NCBI RefSeq assembly: GCF_028476545.1
Contig: NW_026732745.1
Span: 1-64,000, forward strand
Source: Physella acuta
Taxonomy: Eukaryota; Mollusca; Gastropoda; Physidae
DNA length: 64,000 nt
Direction of reading: 5' to 3'
In this document: one piece after another, positions 1-11,760 of the stretch
Position numbering within the stretch: position 1 is the first letter of the stretch
How the letters are laid out: the number at the start of each line of letters is the position of its first letter
Translations under genes and position numbers: made by a program
Notes under the pieces: generated by a model
The model's input: the letters and a program-made list of their open reading frames with translations, nothing else
The model's database searches: none
Told to the model about the DNA's origin: nothing

Positions 1-829
1 TATTTTTCAAGTTTTCAACCCCAAATATTTTTTATTGGCACCTTCAATAGTCAGGCAAACGCGTTTAACTTCTAGTTATACACTTTTAATCAAATTGTCT
101 TTGTATTAGATCGATGTTTACAAGTGGACTTATAAGTACCGTCAGGGCACACGGTCATTTTTTTTAGGATTTTTAGAAAATGGCAGATTTGTTAGGTGGA
201 GTTACATAAATATTGTCTTGATAATAAATTATCGAAAAATTTACTCAAAAAATGATATTTACACATTTATAAGAAGGTTTGCATAAGGTTTACCTAAGAA
301 ATATTGTAATTACATGTTAATTTCTAGTAGTAAAAAATAACAAGAATAAAGGTATCAGTTGCAGGCTCGTTTACAAGGTTTTGTATACTGCAATTGTATA
401 CCAAAGGCCTAGTTCTAGTAATAAGATTTAATTTGTTAGTTATATTTACTGCAATAAACTGTCTTGCCAACAATAACTAGCATTTACGTAATGTATACCT
501 GTAGACTAGTAATAGTCCATACTTTTGCATATAGTATAGATCTATAAGGTAAATTTAAATCAGCAAACAGAAAAGAGTAATCCACTACGGCTATCCTAAA
601 CACATTGAGCTAACTTCTATTTATGTACTTTGCACTGTAGTGTAGACTTGTCATAACATTCTAGTAGGCTACAATTATACTAGTATTACTAGTAGTTGTG
701 TGCTGAATGACTAGGCTTTTGTTTGTTTATGCGGCTCATTGTACTAGTTATTGGAAGCTTCAAGCAAAAGCTTATTCATTCTGGCAACCGTTGATACACC
801 AGAAAGACCACAGACAAGATTAAGGGAGC
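1..829. other. AT-rich stretch without gene
   Basis: I see no exon, RNA gene or recognisable element here. The sequence is AT-rich and mostly unique, with no long open frame on either strand. It is probably intergenic or 5' intronic DNA. Confidence 0.5.
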
Positions 830-837
830 ATGACATG

Positions 838-1085
838 CAGTGTTTCTTCCAGACTTTTTCTCCGGGGGGGGGGGGGCACTTGAAATTTCCGGGGGGGGGG
901 GGCGGGTAGACTTTCTTCGGGGGGGGGGGGGGGGGGGCGGACACTGTTAAAAGTATATATGTTCTAGATAAATTAAATACATTTCATTTCATTCGGGGGG
1001 CGGTAAAAAATTTTCGGGGGGGGGGGGACTTAGCCCCCCCCGACCCCCCCCCCCTCCCCCGAAGAGATACCTGGAAGAAACTCTG
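838..1085. mobile_element. hAT-like MITE, family A, intact ends
   Basis: This is a 248-bp non-coding element. Its left end reads CAGTGTTTCTTCCAGAC and its right end is the inverted match CAGAGTTTCTTCCAGG. It is flanked by a perfect 8-bp direct repeat ATGACATG at 830-837 and 1086-1093. CAG-type termini with an 8-bp duplication are typical of hAT DNA transposons, and the lack of coding sequence makes it non-autonomous. The interior is dominated by long G and C homopolymers (about 867-878, 893-902, 919-937 and 1016-1027). Related copies lie near 1872-2041 and 19689-19833. Confidence 0.72.
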
Positions 1086-1470
1086 ATGACATGTCGACTA
1101 CTTTTGCTATGTGTATGAGGTCTAAGATGTGTTCCGATAGAAAATCCAGTAAAAATCGTACTCAAAATATACTTATGTGCTGTATCTATGTGTGAAACTT
1201 ACAAAATGTGATTGTTATGATGATTGCCATGTTATTAGTTAATAAATTGTATAGTTTTTTTCCTGTTTTGTAAAAAAAAAATTTTGAAAAAAAAAATGTC
1301 CTAGATTACTGACGGTACTTATAAGTACCAATATCTGTTTGGGCCATTAAAAAATTATGAAACGAAATTTCCTTCGACATATGCTTTGAATGTGCCAAAA
1401 GCAATAGAGTAACACATTGTTTAAGTAAAAATCTCATTCAGAACATAATTCCGTAAATAAAGGGTTAAGT

Positions 1471-1507
1471 GCCGCACCGGGTGACACCCGACCTCGCTAC
1501 GCCACTT
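1471..1507 (-). mobile_element. hAT-like MITE family B, terminal fragment
   Basis: This short segment is the reverse complement of the left terminus of the element at 3072-3375: GTGGCGTAGCGAGG followed by the GGTGTCACCCGG block. Only this end is recognisable and I see no partner end or target duplication. Confidence 0.5.
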
Positions 1508-1871
1508 ATCTCGAACCCGTACCACCCGCATGGTAACTATTACTAAAAAAAATGAGTTACCTTGTTATAATATGGAAATAATTGCTCAGACTCTATAGTG
1601 GGTTTCAGATTTCGTCAATTCCTATTTAGACATTCGACAAAGAAAACAGGTTTTACACATTTTCTATGATCGCTACAATTAAGTTCAACTAATGTTTGTG
1701 AGATCAAGTTTAAAATTAATCAAAATTTAGGCCAAACAAGTTTGAATGTAAATAATGTGGGGGGGTGGGGCGCCCTTTAGTAAATACAAGTTCTTTTAGC
1801 TTCTTTTTAAAATTCCCCCCTTCCCATTGTCACAAAGTGTGCAACATCGTGTTAGTCATATTCGCCGTTCT

Positions 1872-2041
1872 GAGCGTTTCTTTTAGGCATATCTTCGTCT
1901 TCCGCCCCCCACCCCCGAATGAAATATAATTATTATATAATTATTATAGAAAATATATACTTTTACCAGTATCAGTACCCCTCCGCCGAAAATTTCAAGT
2001 GTCCCCCACTCCCCTAGGAGAAAAAAGTCTGAAAGAAACTA
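1872..2041. mobile_element. hAT-like MITE, family A, diverged copy
   Basis: The ends (GCGTTTCTTTTAGGC on the left, GTCTGAAAGAAACT on the right) match the inverted ends of the element at 838-1085. The flanking octamers GCCGTTCT (1864-1871) and GTCGTTCT (2042-2049) differ at one base and may be an aged target duplication. The interior is C-rich and AT-rich with no coding potential. The exact right edge is uncertain by a few bases. Confidence 0.5.
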
Positions 2042-2213
2042 GTCGTTCTCCATTTAGATAGCATCTGCTGCTGCGTTTGGCACCCCCAAGTGACGCCATT
2101 ATTGAGATTTGCGTACCATCGTTGTGTAGCCCAGCCTAAAATAGGACTAACTATTTTCTAATAGGCTTCTATAACAATTTTGGGAATTATCAGCATAAGT
2201 TAACAACATATAT

Positions 2214-2290
2214 GGGGGGGGGGGGGGAGGGGAGGGGGCGCCAAATTGAAAGTTTGTCCCCGGGCACTGAGAGGGGTCGCTACGCCTCTG
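2214..2290 (-). mobile_element. hAT-like MITE family B, partial copy
   Basis: Read on the minus strand it starts CAGAGGCGTAGCGACCCC and continues through CCCGGGGACAAACTTTC, as in the copies at 3072 and 44569. It ends in a poly-G run. I could not find the other terminus or a matching target duplication, so it is probably truncated. Confidence 0.55.
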
Positions 2291-2298
2291 GTCTAACC

Positions 2299-3063
2299 TA
2301 ATATATCTAAAAAAAACCTTTGGGGTCGTTCATGATGTCAACCTCTTAGGGGCTGGTGGTTCGTAAATTTGTGATGATGTATGATGGAGGGGGCGTTGTG
2401 TTCAGATAGTGCGACGAGACTCTAACATTAAAACAAGTTAATAAAAAGTCTAGTGACAATTTAAGCGCAATTTCCTGAATTAATTTTTTAAATTATAAAT
2501 AAATTAATAGGGTACAAAATAACGTTTGAATTAATAAGTAAAAAAAAAGACAACTATATTAACCTATATCAACGGAAATAGTTTTATTTTAACGAGTAGG
2601 CCTACAAGATGCTCTGTTTAAAAAAGTAGTAAATATCATCCTAGGCCTACACGATGCTCAGTTTAAATGTTCTTAATTAATCTTTTGTGACCGAACGAAA
2701 GGATATTTTTGAAAACTTTCTTCGGCAATATTGGTCTAAATTATGGCAGGAACCGATTGGTAAATGTTTCAAGTCGCTAAAATGTCTGGTTGCCGAGATA
2801 TGGACCAAAAACTGCATTTGTTCGAGGTTTTTTGGCTTTTCCGGGAAATCCAGGAAGGAATTCCGGGATTTTTTTTTGGCCCACTATCATCCTCGGAACT
2901 TGCTTAACATATTTGCTTTGGAACTAGTCCTCGATATTCCTTCGTTGAGGAGGAGATACGACTTAAAGCTGCGGACACACATCCATCCATCCATCCATCC
3001 ATCCAGAAATGACGCATTATTAAATGCAATCGCCAGTATGGAAATTGCGCTAAAAAGTAATGT
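2299..3063. other. AT-rich stretch, no supported gene
   Basis: An open frame of about 130 codons crosses 2687-3082, but it runs through a CATC microsatellite (about 2990-3004) and into the neighbouring MITE. It has no recognisable domain and looks like a chance frame. A short direct repeat containing GATGCTC and GTTTAAA occurs near 2608 and 2652. Confidence 0.45.
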
Positions 3064-3071
3064 CAGAAACT

Positions 3072-3375
3072 CAGTGGCGTAGCGAGGTCGGGTGTCACCC
3101 GGTGCGGCATTTAATGGTGTCACCCCCAGAGGGGTAGCGGACCCTTCCCGGGGACAAACTTTCAAGTTTTCGATTTGCACCCCCTCAAACCTTCGATTAG
3201 CACCCCCCCCCCCCCTCAAGTTTTCGATTTGCAACCCCCCCCCCCACTCAAACTTTCGATTTGCACCCCCCTTAAGTTTTTCTCTATATATTTTGCTATT
3301 TTTTGCCTTGGTGTAACCCCCCTAAATGGTGTCACCCGGTGCGGTCAGCACCCCCCCCCCTTTGCTACGCCCCTG
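3072..3375. mobile_element. hAT-like MITE, family B, complete copy
   Basis: This 304-bp element begins CAGTGGCGTAGCGAGG and ends with the inverted match TTTGCTACGCCCCTG. A perfect 8-bp duplication, CAGAAACT, lies at 3064-3071 and 3376-3383, the size expected for hAT insertion. The interior contains several units resembling CAAACTTTCGATTTGCACCCC, each ending in a poly-C run, so part of the element is itself a tandem array. No transposase is encoded; several short frames crossing it are repeat artefacts. Confidence 0.78.
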
Positions 3376-3383
3376 CAGAAACT

Positions 3384-4400
3384 GAATTTCAGCCGTTATT
3401 TCATTTTCACTTTTAAAAAAGTTCTTTGTAAATTGTAATAGAAACTGATTAATCCCAAATTAGCCGAGCTCATTCAATATTTTTGAAATAAATCAAGCTA
3501 TAAAAACTGCAATTTCGAGGGTGTGTGTTGTAGGCTGTAGGTGTGACGTCATTTTGAAGGGGAGCTATATTTTTTTTTTTTGGACAATGACGGGCGCTAG
3601 GTAAAATCGTCGAAAAAAATAAAACCGTGAGGTCTTTTATAGATTACCCCTTTCGAAAAAAAAAATTCAGTGACATGAAATGCACGATAACGATGCTAAC
3701 ACACAGTAATTATTGCAATAACATAATTAAAGTAGAAACAGCAAACACAAAAAAATTCCTTCTGATGATAACATTTAATTATGAAGTTACCAAAGAATAT
3801 ATTTTGAATTATAAAGAATATAAGCCTACATATTTAAACAGTGTAATGGCCTATTCTTTTCTTAATGCATGGCTATTATTTTATTAAATAATTAAAAAAA
3901 CAAACTATAAATAAAAGGACTTTAAAAAACATTTAATAGGCATTTGAATACTTTTCTTTACATTTAACAAGACACAAAATAAAATATAGATTTTTATATA
4001 TATCTTTTATAGAACGGCATTCGATGGGAAAAAGAACTCAGGAGTCTAGATCTAGGTATTTTCCGAGTACACTACTAAAAAAAGATCAGGAATAGATTAT
4101 TGACCTGAAAATCGCGAAAAATAGGTTGGGGTGCTTTGGTTCTAATGAGTGACAACCAAAGGTCAAAGGGTTTTTCTGTGCTACTTTTCGCTATGCAACG
4201 TTCTCACTCGCACCCTCCATTCCATTTTATCAGGAAATGGGTCAGGTTTCCCTGGTCTCAATCCGCATTAAATAGTCCATAAATAATTAAACTAGGTCAA
4301 TGGTCACTGGCCATTTATTCGGTTGTGCTTACTAATAAAGTGTATTTTCATTGACTTTGAAAGAATCGGAAGATGCATTAGTGGTTTAAAAGGTTAGCAG
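3384..4400. other. AT-rich stretch without gene
   Basis: No exon or element was recognised. A short frame at 3627-3887 lies in very AT-rich sequence and has no convincing composition. Nothing else stands out. Confidence 0.4.
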
Positions 4401-4576
4401 AAGCAAATCGTCGAACAACACATAGCAACAGGCATTTGTACCGTGCTGCATGCGTGACCTAAAGTAGTGCGGGTAGTCTATTTTTATCCTTGGCCTTCTA
4501 TGTGACAGTTTTCAACTAATTTAGTAGGTCGCCGTTGTTTTTGAAGAATAATTCATTGAATGCAAAGCTGAACGAT

Positions 4577-4595
4577 ATGTCTTCAAGTCCAAAAG
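4577..4595 (+). CDS. candidate first coding exon (weak)
   Basis: An ATG at 4577 opens a six-codon frame reading M-S-S-S-P-K and runs straight into GGTAAGCAC, a strong 5' splice site, leaving one extra nucleotide (phase 1). The next supported exon, at 18612, accepts phase 1 at a CTGAAG/GA junction, giving a continuous reading M-S-S-S-P-K-G-Q-W-S-P-P-S. The local setting is compatible with a promoter: a TATTTTTATCC stretch lies near 4480 and CpG-rich DNA follows at about 4915-5000. The sequence shows the ATG, the donor and the phase. That this exon belongs to the same gene across a 14-kb intron is inference. It could belong to another transcript or be fortuitous. Confidence 0.33.
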
Positions 4596-4599
4596 GTAA

Positions 4600-6357
4600 G
4601 CACAAACACTTTTAGAAGTTGTATTTTGTATATCTGTAGCTCGCTGATGTAAATTTAGCCTGATTATCGCAATTTTTGCAACATGCCTACGTGGACTCGT
4701 GGTCTGTGCAGAGGAAAAATGGCGCAAAGCAACAACTCTGCCACACATTAGTTTTCAAACGTCAATTTAGCTCTTATTTAGTTAAAATGCACACACTGAT
4801 TACATAAATATAGTTTATAATTCATTTAAAACATGCTTAGGCTAATATTTTAACATGTGCATGGTGTAAGACGAACTGTTATCGTATGTTGTTCCTGCGT
4901 AATTTTTTTGAGGGCAAGGGGATCACCGCGGCCGACATAACAAACGGCCATGCTGACCGTTCTGTGCCGAGGCGGGCTCGAGTGGAACGGCCAGTGTGCT
5001 AGGTTAGGAAACACCCATGAAAAGAAATGCTTTGTTTACCTATGACCAATCCAATTTAACATCGTTCAATATGTGATCTCTATTATTTGAATGACTATGC
5101 TTGTAATATGCACACATTTTTACTCAAAATGTCATTCTAACGACGCATTTTATTGCGCATCCCTGGCTAGGTTAATAGATCTAGTCTAGATATCAGTAGT
5201 TATTAGATCTAGATCTATTATATAAATATATAATTCAATTGCAATAGAATAGAACATAGATTCTAGATCTATTAGATAATATACATGGATCTTGATCTAT
5301 ACCTGGTTGAAGGTTGTGGGCATAGGTAAAATCACATGATCCACTTAGATGTAGCCCACCCTGTTCCTGCTGCAACTCTATTATTATCAAAATTTGGCAA
5401 TGTGGTGTTGTATGTCACTATGTGTGCAGCATAATGACACTGTAACTAGTGTATTTGTAAAATAAATTATTAAACTGTATCCTAAATACTTACTAACTAT
5501 AGAACTAGCAATATTTTGACTCTACATTTAGCAATCAGTTGGTTATTGTTGTAGAACTAGGATGTGCCACTGCCAGTTTGCAAACATTTACACCATCCCA
5601 TATAAAACATTAAGTTGGGGGGGGGGGGGTTATGCCATATCTTAGTTAAATTAAAAAGAAGTTTGCCCTCTCTCTAAAAGTAGCCTAATATTTAATTTAT
5701 TGGTGCACTTATCAGGCTGTTTTGAGGTATACACAATACATCATGTCTCCCCTCTAGTTAGAATTTCATGTAGCCTATGTTTTCTTTTCAATTTAATTTT
5801 CTTCCTTGACTGATACAAAAATTATCTTCACTCAACCCTCTCTAGACTTGCCCTACTTTGAGTATGTATTGACCCTGTACAATTAACTAATTGATCACTA
5901 AATTACACTTCTATAGTAGCTCTTATTATTTTCATCTTACTGATGTTGTTGATTACATTACAAACTCATTTTAAGGATTAAAAAAAAAGATGTAGATCTA
6001 CATGTCATGTTTACTTCTGAACAACAATAACATTGTTTCTGAATAGTTGTTAGTCAACGTAAAGTTGTGCAATTTAAGCTTCAGTATATAAAAAATATAT
6101 AAGAATAAGATGATAAAGTACCAGAATATGAAGGTGAATACATTTACTAGAAGTGTTCTTCAGCTTCTAGTAAACAATTCTGTGCTTTTGTGGCTTCTTG
6201 TAATAAGGGTAGCAAAATAGTATCAGAAATAAACATAAATTTAAAGGTTTTTAAAGGAAAGATGATTTAGGAGTGGTACTTTGTAAACTTGTATCATATT
6301 GTATACAACCACCTCACTGCCCTGGTAGAAATACTGTATGTTGTGTCAGGATTTGCT
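4600..6357. other. CpG-richer patch, then AT-rich intron-like DNA
   Basis: About 4915-5000 is clearly richer in GC and CpG than its surroundings, with GCGGCCGAC and GCCGAGGCGGGCTCGAG. This would fit promoter-proximal sequence. The rest is AT-rich and unique with a poly-G run near 5618-5628. I see no exon. Confidence 0.35.
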
Positions 6358-6428
6358 GACACTGACTTTTTGACCTGGCTCTCCACTTGTCTTGACACTG
6401 ACTTTTTGACCTGGCTCTCCACTTGTCT
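6358..6428. repeat. two-copy 36-bp tandem duplication
   Basis: The unit beginning GACACTGACTTTTTGACC and ending CCACTTGTCT occurs twice in succession with almost no difference, so the duplication is recent. Confidence 0.85.
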
Positions 6429-6800
6429 GCGTTTGATACTTTCCTGACAATTTCAGCTAGGCTAAGTAATAATAAAATGGGTTAGCGTTCATCTGCTCTC
6501 AAATTAAAGACAATCACTGGTACGATGGTCGTTTAAGGTCCTTGTCAGCACACAAGACTAGACAAAAAAGACAAATGGTAACATAATTTAATCTCAACAG
6601 TGAAGTCTTGTCTAAATGCCTCCAAATGCTAAGCCAATTTCCTTGGTCCTTTGTGTCAGCATCTCAGACACCTAACCTTGAAATTATCCCTATGACTGCC
6701 TCTTGTCTAACTACTGTTGAAATCTTACATATAATTTTAAAAGATTATTTTGCAGCTATATTTCTTTCGCAGCGATTTTTAGATCATGCACTTTTGTTTG

Positions 6801-7442
6801 GAATATTTACTTTTATGTCTGAAAATTAGTCTCATCTAATTGCTAAGAATAAAAATTGTTTAGGGGACTTCTTGTCCCTTTTATATACAGAATATTTTCA
6901 GCTAGTTTGTGTTAATACCCTTGGTGTTTGTCAATGCATAAAAACCTTTAAAAACAAAAGTAATTAAAAGTAAACTTTCTAAATAGAAAACAGCATTCTT
7001 GTATGTTATATAAGTTTTTTAGAATATTGTTTATCCCATTATTAAGGTTATTTTGTTTTGTTTGTCATTTTGTTGAATGAAAAGGATTTCAAAGTTTTGA
7101 CAACACAATTTTTTTTTATGTTTGCAATATTTACTTTTATGTCTGAAAATTAGTTTCGTCTAATTGCTAAAAGTAAAAATTGTTTAGGGGACTTCTTGTC
7201 CCTTTTATATACAGAATATTTTCAGCTAGTTTGTGTTAATACCCTTGGTGTTTGTCAATCCATAAAAACATTTAACAAAACAAAAATAATTAAAAGTAAA
7301 CTTTCTACATAAAAAACAGCATCTTGTATGTTATATAAGTTTTTTAGAATATTGTTTATCCCATTTTTAAGGTTATTTTGTTTTGTTTGTTATTTTGTTG
7401 AATGAAAAAGATTTCAAAGGTTTGACAACACAGTTTTTTTTT
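6801..7442. repeat. tandem duplication of about 320 bp
   Basis: The segment at about 6801-7120, starting near AATATTTACTTTTATGTCTG, is repeated at about 7126-7442 with scattered substitutions and small indels. Both copies carry the AGGGGACTTCTTGTCCC block and the GACAACACA block before a poly-T run. No coding potential was seen; it is a local tandem duplication in AT-rich DNA. Confidence 0.85.
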
Positions 7443-8016
7443 GTTTTGAGCTATTGTTTTTCCTCTGGGAGCGATCTAAAATTTTATCGGTTGTGTCCCT
7501 TGCCATCGTGCGCATGAACTTGTACGAGCAGCTTGTTTTGTACCAACAGCATTTTATGCGGTCCTCTACACCAGATCACGTGACATTTAAAAAAAAAATA
7601 GTTTCACTTTCACTACTGAACCAAAGCACGGCGTTTAAAAAACACTTTAGTAATTTGTCGTTTTACCATTCAGACACGTACATTGATTTAGTGAAAGAAA
7701 CTTTTATCTGTTGTATTGAAAAAAAAACAAGCTTTTAATTCTCCCGTATATATTCAACCTGCAATGCGATTATTTTTTGTTTACATTTTCACCAACACAT
7801 CATGAAACAACATTACATCCCTGGCAGTCTGTACTTTATATGAATTGACCGTGTGAATGATCGCCCGCTGGCATTTCTCTATCGGCCCTTTTGTGTCCGG
7901 TTTAAAGTACGTCTTTAAATCCTGCTGCAGCTCAGCTGGTTTCGGTTTTACTAAGACAAGCTTTGACATATAGTGTAGGTCTGCTTGCTGAATGTGGGCC
8001 TTGGTTTGTTATTTAG
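7443..8016. other. no supported gene
   Basis: Two short frames here (7454-7738 on plus, 7781-7969 on minus) show no recognisable domain and no splice context. I do not call either. Confidence 0.35.
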
Positions 8017-8018
8017 TT

Positions 8019-8020
<2 letters not shown>

Positions 8021-8111
<91 letters not shown>

Positions 8112-8198
8112 ATGTATATATGAATATGTATATCTGTATGTATGAATGTGTGTATATATATTTATGCATGAATATATATATATATATATATATATATG
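8021..8198. repeat. compound TA / TG microsatellite
   Basis: A long (TA)n run at about 8021-8093 passes into (TG)n near 8094-8110, then a TATG-like degenerate stretch, and a second (TA)n at about 8172-8197. Frames crossing it encode only Y, I and C repeats and are artefacts. Confidence 0.95.
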
Positions 8199-8465
8199 CG
8201 GTTTGTGTTATGATTTAGTCTAGGGTTTGGGTTTATATAGTGACCGTTTAAGGTTATTTCACCAACGGGCTTGGGGTTTGGGTTTATCACTCAGTGGTTA
8301 TTTCTATAACTGTAGCTAAGGGTTCCATGCCTCCTGCCACGTTCTAAGTGGAGGAAATATACGCTTGTGTGGCACTCACTGATTCAAGCATCGTTCACAG
8401 CTGTCAGTCGTACACAGCACAGATGATATGGGTGGTGGGACGTATAGTATACATTCTTATGGCCT

Positions 8466-8850
8466 ATGATGGGGGCTTCTGGGTTACAGCATAATTTATA
8501 TGGGGCTTCTGGATTACAGCACAATTTATATGGGGCTTCTGGATTACAGCACAATTTATATGGGGCTTCTGGATTACAGCACAATTTATATGGGGCTTCT
8601 GGATTACAGCACAATTTGTATGGGGCTTCTGGATTACAGCACAATTTATATGGGTGGTGGGGCTTCTGGTTTACGTTCGTATGGCCTATGATGAGGGCTT
8701 CTGGATTATAGCATAATTCATATGTGGCTTCTGGATAACAGCACTATTTTATATGGGGCTTCTGGGTTACATCACAATTTATTTGGGGCTTCTGGATTAC
8801 AGCACATTTCGTATTGGTGATGACCAGGGATAGATAGGGCTTCTGGATTA
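8466..8850. repeat. 30-bp minisatellite
   Basis: The unit TATGGGGCTTCTGGATTACA plus GCACAATTTA is repeated about six times almost perfectly from 8490 to 8655. Degenerate copies follow to about 8850. Because 30 is a multiple of three, open frames run through it on both strands; these are not genes. Confidence 0.93.
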
Positions 8851-9940
8851 CCGCGAATTTCGTATTGGTGATGGGTTGTCTTCCTTACCGCACAGTTTAT
8901 ACGGACATGATGCTATGGGCTCACATCCCATTTTTTTTATTGATGGCCGTGTTTTTGTCTTATAATTTCATCCATGTATATGTGGATATTCTTGGTTCTA
9001 CGCATCTTTTCTATCGGTTATTTAAGGTATCTCAGTTCATGTAAACTTTTAGTACTCAGATGTTAATCAATAATCTAGTTCACAAATGTTAATCAATAAT
9101 TCTCACTATGGAAAATCTCGACGGGACTCTGTTGACTGAAACATTAATATTTCCTGGACATAAAGTTTACAAATACGGATACGTAATATTGTAGGGTTTC
9201 GTGTTTTCGGCATTTGTCGGTCCTGGTTCATTGCGAGACGCCGACTCTGGGAAGTCAACCCTCGCAGACTAAGTAAACCAAGCCACGCTATCGTTCTGTG
9301 GAGGGGGGGGGGGGGGAAGATACCTCTGTCAACCTTAACTATCGTTTTTAGAGACCGGGGGGGGGGGGGGTATATGCCGGAAGAGTGAATGTACCTCAGC
9401 TCCGGGTTAGTAGTTTTTTAAATTTATTGTCTTGTGTACCAGTTGTGGGGGTTTGTTTATAGATCCTTTTATGTTGTTTGCTATAGATGAGAAATACATT
9501 TTATCCTCTGGTGTAGGCATATAGCGAGCATTTATCGGTATCCTTACATTCTCATACATGCTAACTTAAATCAGGCTCTTAATATAGACTTTTAACATAG
9601 TGTTTCCCCATTAAAAAAAAATATGTACCTATTGTCGAGTACTAAATGTTGTTATATAATGAGGTGTAATCACATCGTCTCGTTACATACCTTTATAGAC
9701 GCCATTAATTAGCCACCTTTTCCTATTGGTATTAATGTCATAGGATCCACAGTGTAATAGCTAGTGCTTGATGTAATCAGGAAATGTTTAAGGCGATTTG
9801 GTATTGAGGTGATGTATTTTGCTCGTTAGAGAGTGTTGCTGTTAGCCCCTTCGTGTTTCATAGGAGTGTAAACCTTTTTACTTAAACTCTACTTTACCTA
9901 CTACCGTTTTTTTTTCTTCTCACTGGGCTATCGTTATGCA
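8851..9940. other. no gene; two poly-G tracts
   Basis: Mostly unique sequence. Two poly-G tracts (about 9302-9316 and 9358-9371) sit about 45 bp apart. The TTAATCAATAAT motif is duplicated near 9062 and 9088. No exon recognised. Confidence 0.4.
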
Positions 9941-10345
9941 CATTGTGTTAACCCCTTCATTACTACACTCAAACTCTACCCCTGTTGCAACAGCACTCCG
10001 CATAAACTCAGCATCTTCAACCCCTATGTTGCAATGATGTGTCTTAATGGACGTCGTGTAAACACCTTCATACTTCACTTATTCTCTGCATCCTCTGCTT
10101 CAATTAAGTATCTGAATGGTCGTCGTTTTTAATACATTCATACTTCACTTATTATCTACATCATTTATGTTTTATTGAAATATCTTAATGGGCATTATGT
10201 TAACACATTCGTACTTCACTTAAACTCTACATAACCTACCCCTAAGGTACAGTTAAGTACTTTATATTTAATAACTCCTCATATTTCCCTTCAACCCTAC
10301 AACGCCTAACCCAAGTTTCAATCACGTGTCTTAATGGATATAATG
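9941..10345. repeat. old degenerate tandem repeat
   Basis: Phrases like CTTAATGGRCRTCGTGT, ACCCCTTCATACTTCACTT and a variable CTCTACNTC stretch recur about every 60-80 bp, four to six times, with heavy divergence. I interpret it as a decayed minisatellite. Confidence 0.6.
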
Positions 10346-11040
10346 CCAGTTAACCCCTTCATATTTTAACCCTGCCTATAACACACACACAAAATTAAAT
10401 CGACCATTGACACCAAGTTTAAAAACGCAGTGTCGCGATTATCTTTGTGGCTGATCACACCGGGAATCTAATCTGAACATTTCATACGCTGTTGTATTCG
10501 CTTGCTGCTCGGTGGCATTCGAATTCGTTTTTATCTTATCTTTGACGTAGTGAATAGTGTGGTGGACGGTAGATAAACGGACCGGCGCAATAGCGTCATA
10601 TCAGCCGCCAACTGTTGAGTATACAGAGATCCCAAACGAGAGCTTAGTGTTTTCGTCGTCTCCATGTCATTTTAAAAAAATTGAAATAATTTCTACATTG
10701 TAACCAATTTTTTTATGTGTGGGTTGTTATGAATGTCTACTGCAATTGTAGATGTTATGGTCATTTTTTGTCAAAGGCAATAGGAGAGCTAACCATACTA
10801 CCAACGTCATGAGAATTGTAGGCTATTACATACGAAATGGTGTTGTCTCGTTGTTTCAGTAGGGTTAGGTTCTAGTACTGTTACTTTAGTCTCACCAGGT
10901 AACGTGATATTCCTTGGTGTCTGTAGAAACTGTATCTGTATCTCTCTGACTCAGCGTTTCTTAGTACATTCTGCATTCTCAAGAGAATAGACATAAAATT
11001 ATAGCCGGCGTCACGGTCCGGCATATTGTTTTTTTTTAAG
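10346..11040. other. unique non-coding stretch
   Basis: Non-repetitive DNA with moderate CpG content between about 10420 and 10620. No exon with clear splice sites was found. A poly-C run follows at about 11063-11077. Confidence 0.35.
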
Positions 11041-11104
11041 TACTAAGAAACTATTTTTCTCAACCCCCCCCCCCCCCTCCCTCAGTTTTCTCATGTTTAA
11101 AAAT

Positions 11105-11450
11105 TCCCTGTTTATTTAATCACTAATTTTTAACGCGTGACTCTCGCTGACCCCTTCAGCCACTTTCTGTATGTTAAATAATTCATTATGTGATCTATAT
11201 ATTTTTAACGCTTGCCTCCTCCATAGCCCTCACGCAGCCACTTCATTATTACACGTTATGTGCGCCTCTTTTATTTTTAACATGTACCCCTATTTATATT
11301 TTTTATTAATATGTCCCTCTCTTTATATTTTTAACGTGCGCCCCTCTCAATATTGTTAAACATGTGCCCTCTTTATATTTTTAACGTGTGCCCTCTCTAT
11401 ATTTTTAACGTATGCCTCTCTATATTTTTAACGTATGCCTCTCGTGACCC
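11105..11450. repeat. degenerate minisatellite
   Basis: Short units built on TATATTTTTAACGTGTGCCC (about 26-30 bp) recur roughly ten times with variation. The clearest copies lie at 11330-11445. A frame at 11171-11359 is a by-product. Confidence 0.7.
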
Positions 11451-11454
11451 ACCA

Positions 11455-11760
11455 GCTACAGTGAGCAGTTGACAAGTAAACCGACCGTTCGTTGCTCTTC
11501 GCGCGAAATCCCTTCAGTGTCACGTGACGGCAGATAAAAATAGCCACGTCCTCTCCCCGCTAGCTCGCCTGCCCACCACTCCCCCCATCTCATCTTTCCC
11601 ATCCACTCTCCCGTCTTACGCGTACTTACCCCCCTCCCTCCCGCCCCGCTTTCCGCCCCTCCACCCCTCTTGTTTAGTACAGTACTAGTAAAATGACTAT
11701 GCTTGAAGTCACTTTGAAGCCGGCCTGTGACGAGGCTTGTAGGTGATACGGGACTGTACT
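11455..11760 (+). promoter_or_regulatory. possible GC-rich promoter or enhancer
   Basis: This block differs from its surroundings by high GC, CpG sites (TTCGCGCGAAATCC), a CACGTGA E-box near 11521, GATAAAAATAGCC near 11532 and a long pyrimidine-rich tract (about 11545-11670). Downstream, AAAATGACTATGC starts a 17-codon frame that reaches a possible donor (TTGTAG/GTGATA) in phase 2, which does not match the phase of the exon at 18612. It could be an alternative promoter with a non-coding first exon. That reading is inferred from composition only. Confidence 0.3.

Noticed and set aside
2687-3082. 131-codon frame as a gene
   Set aside because: It crosses a CATC microsatellite and ends in a MITE; no domain or splice context.
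8384-8711. Repeat-protein-like frames on both strands
   Set aside because: They are products of the 30-bp minisatellite.
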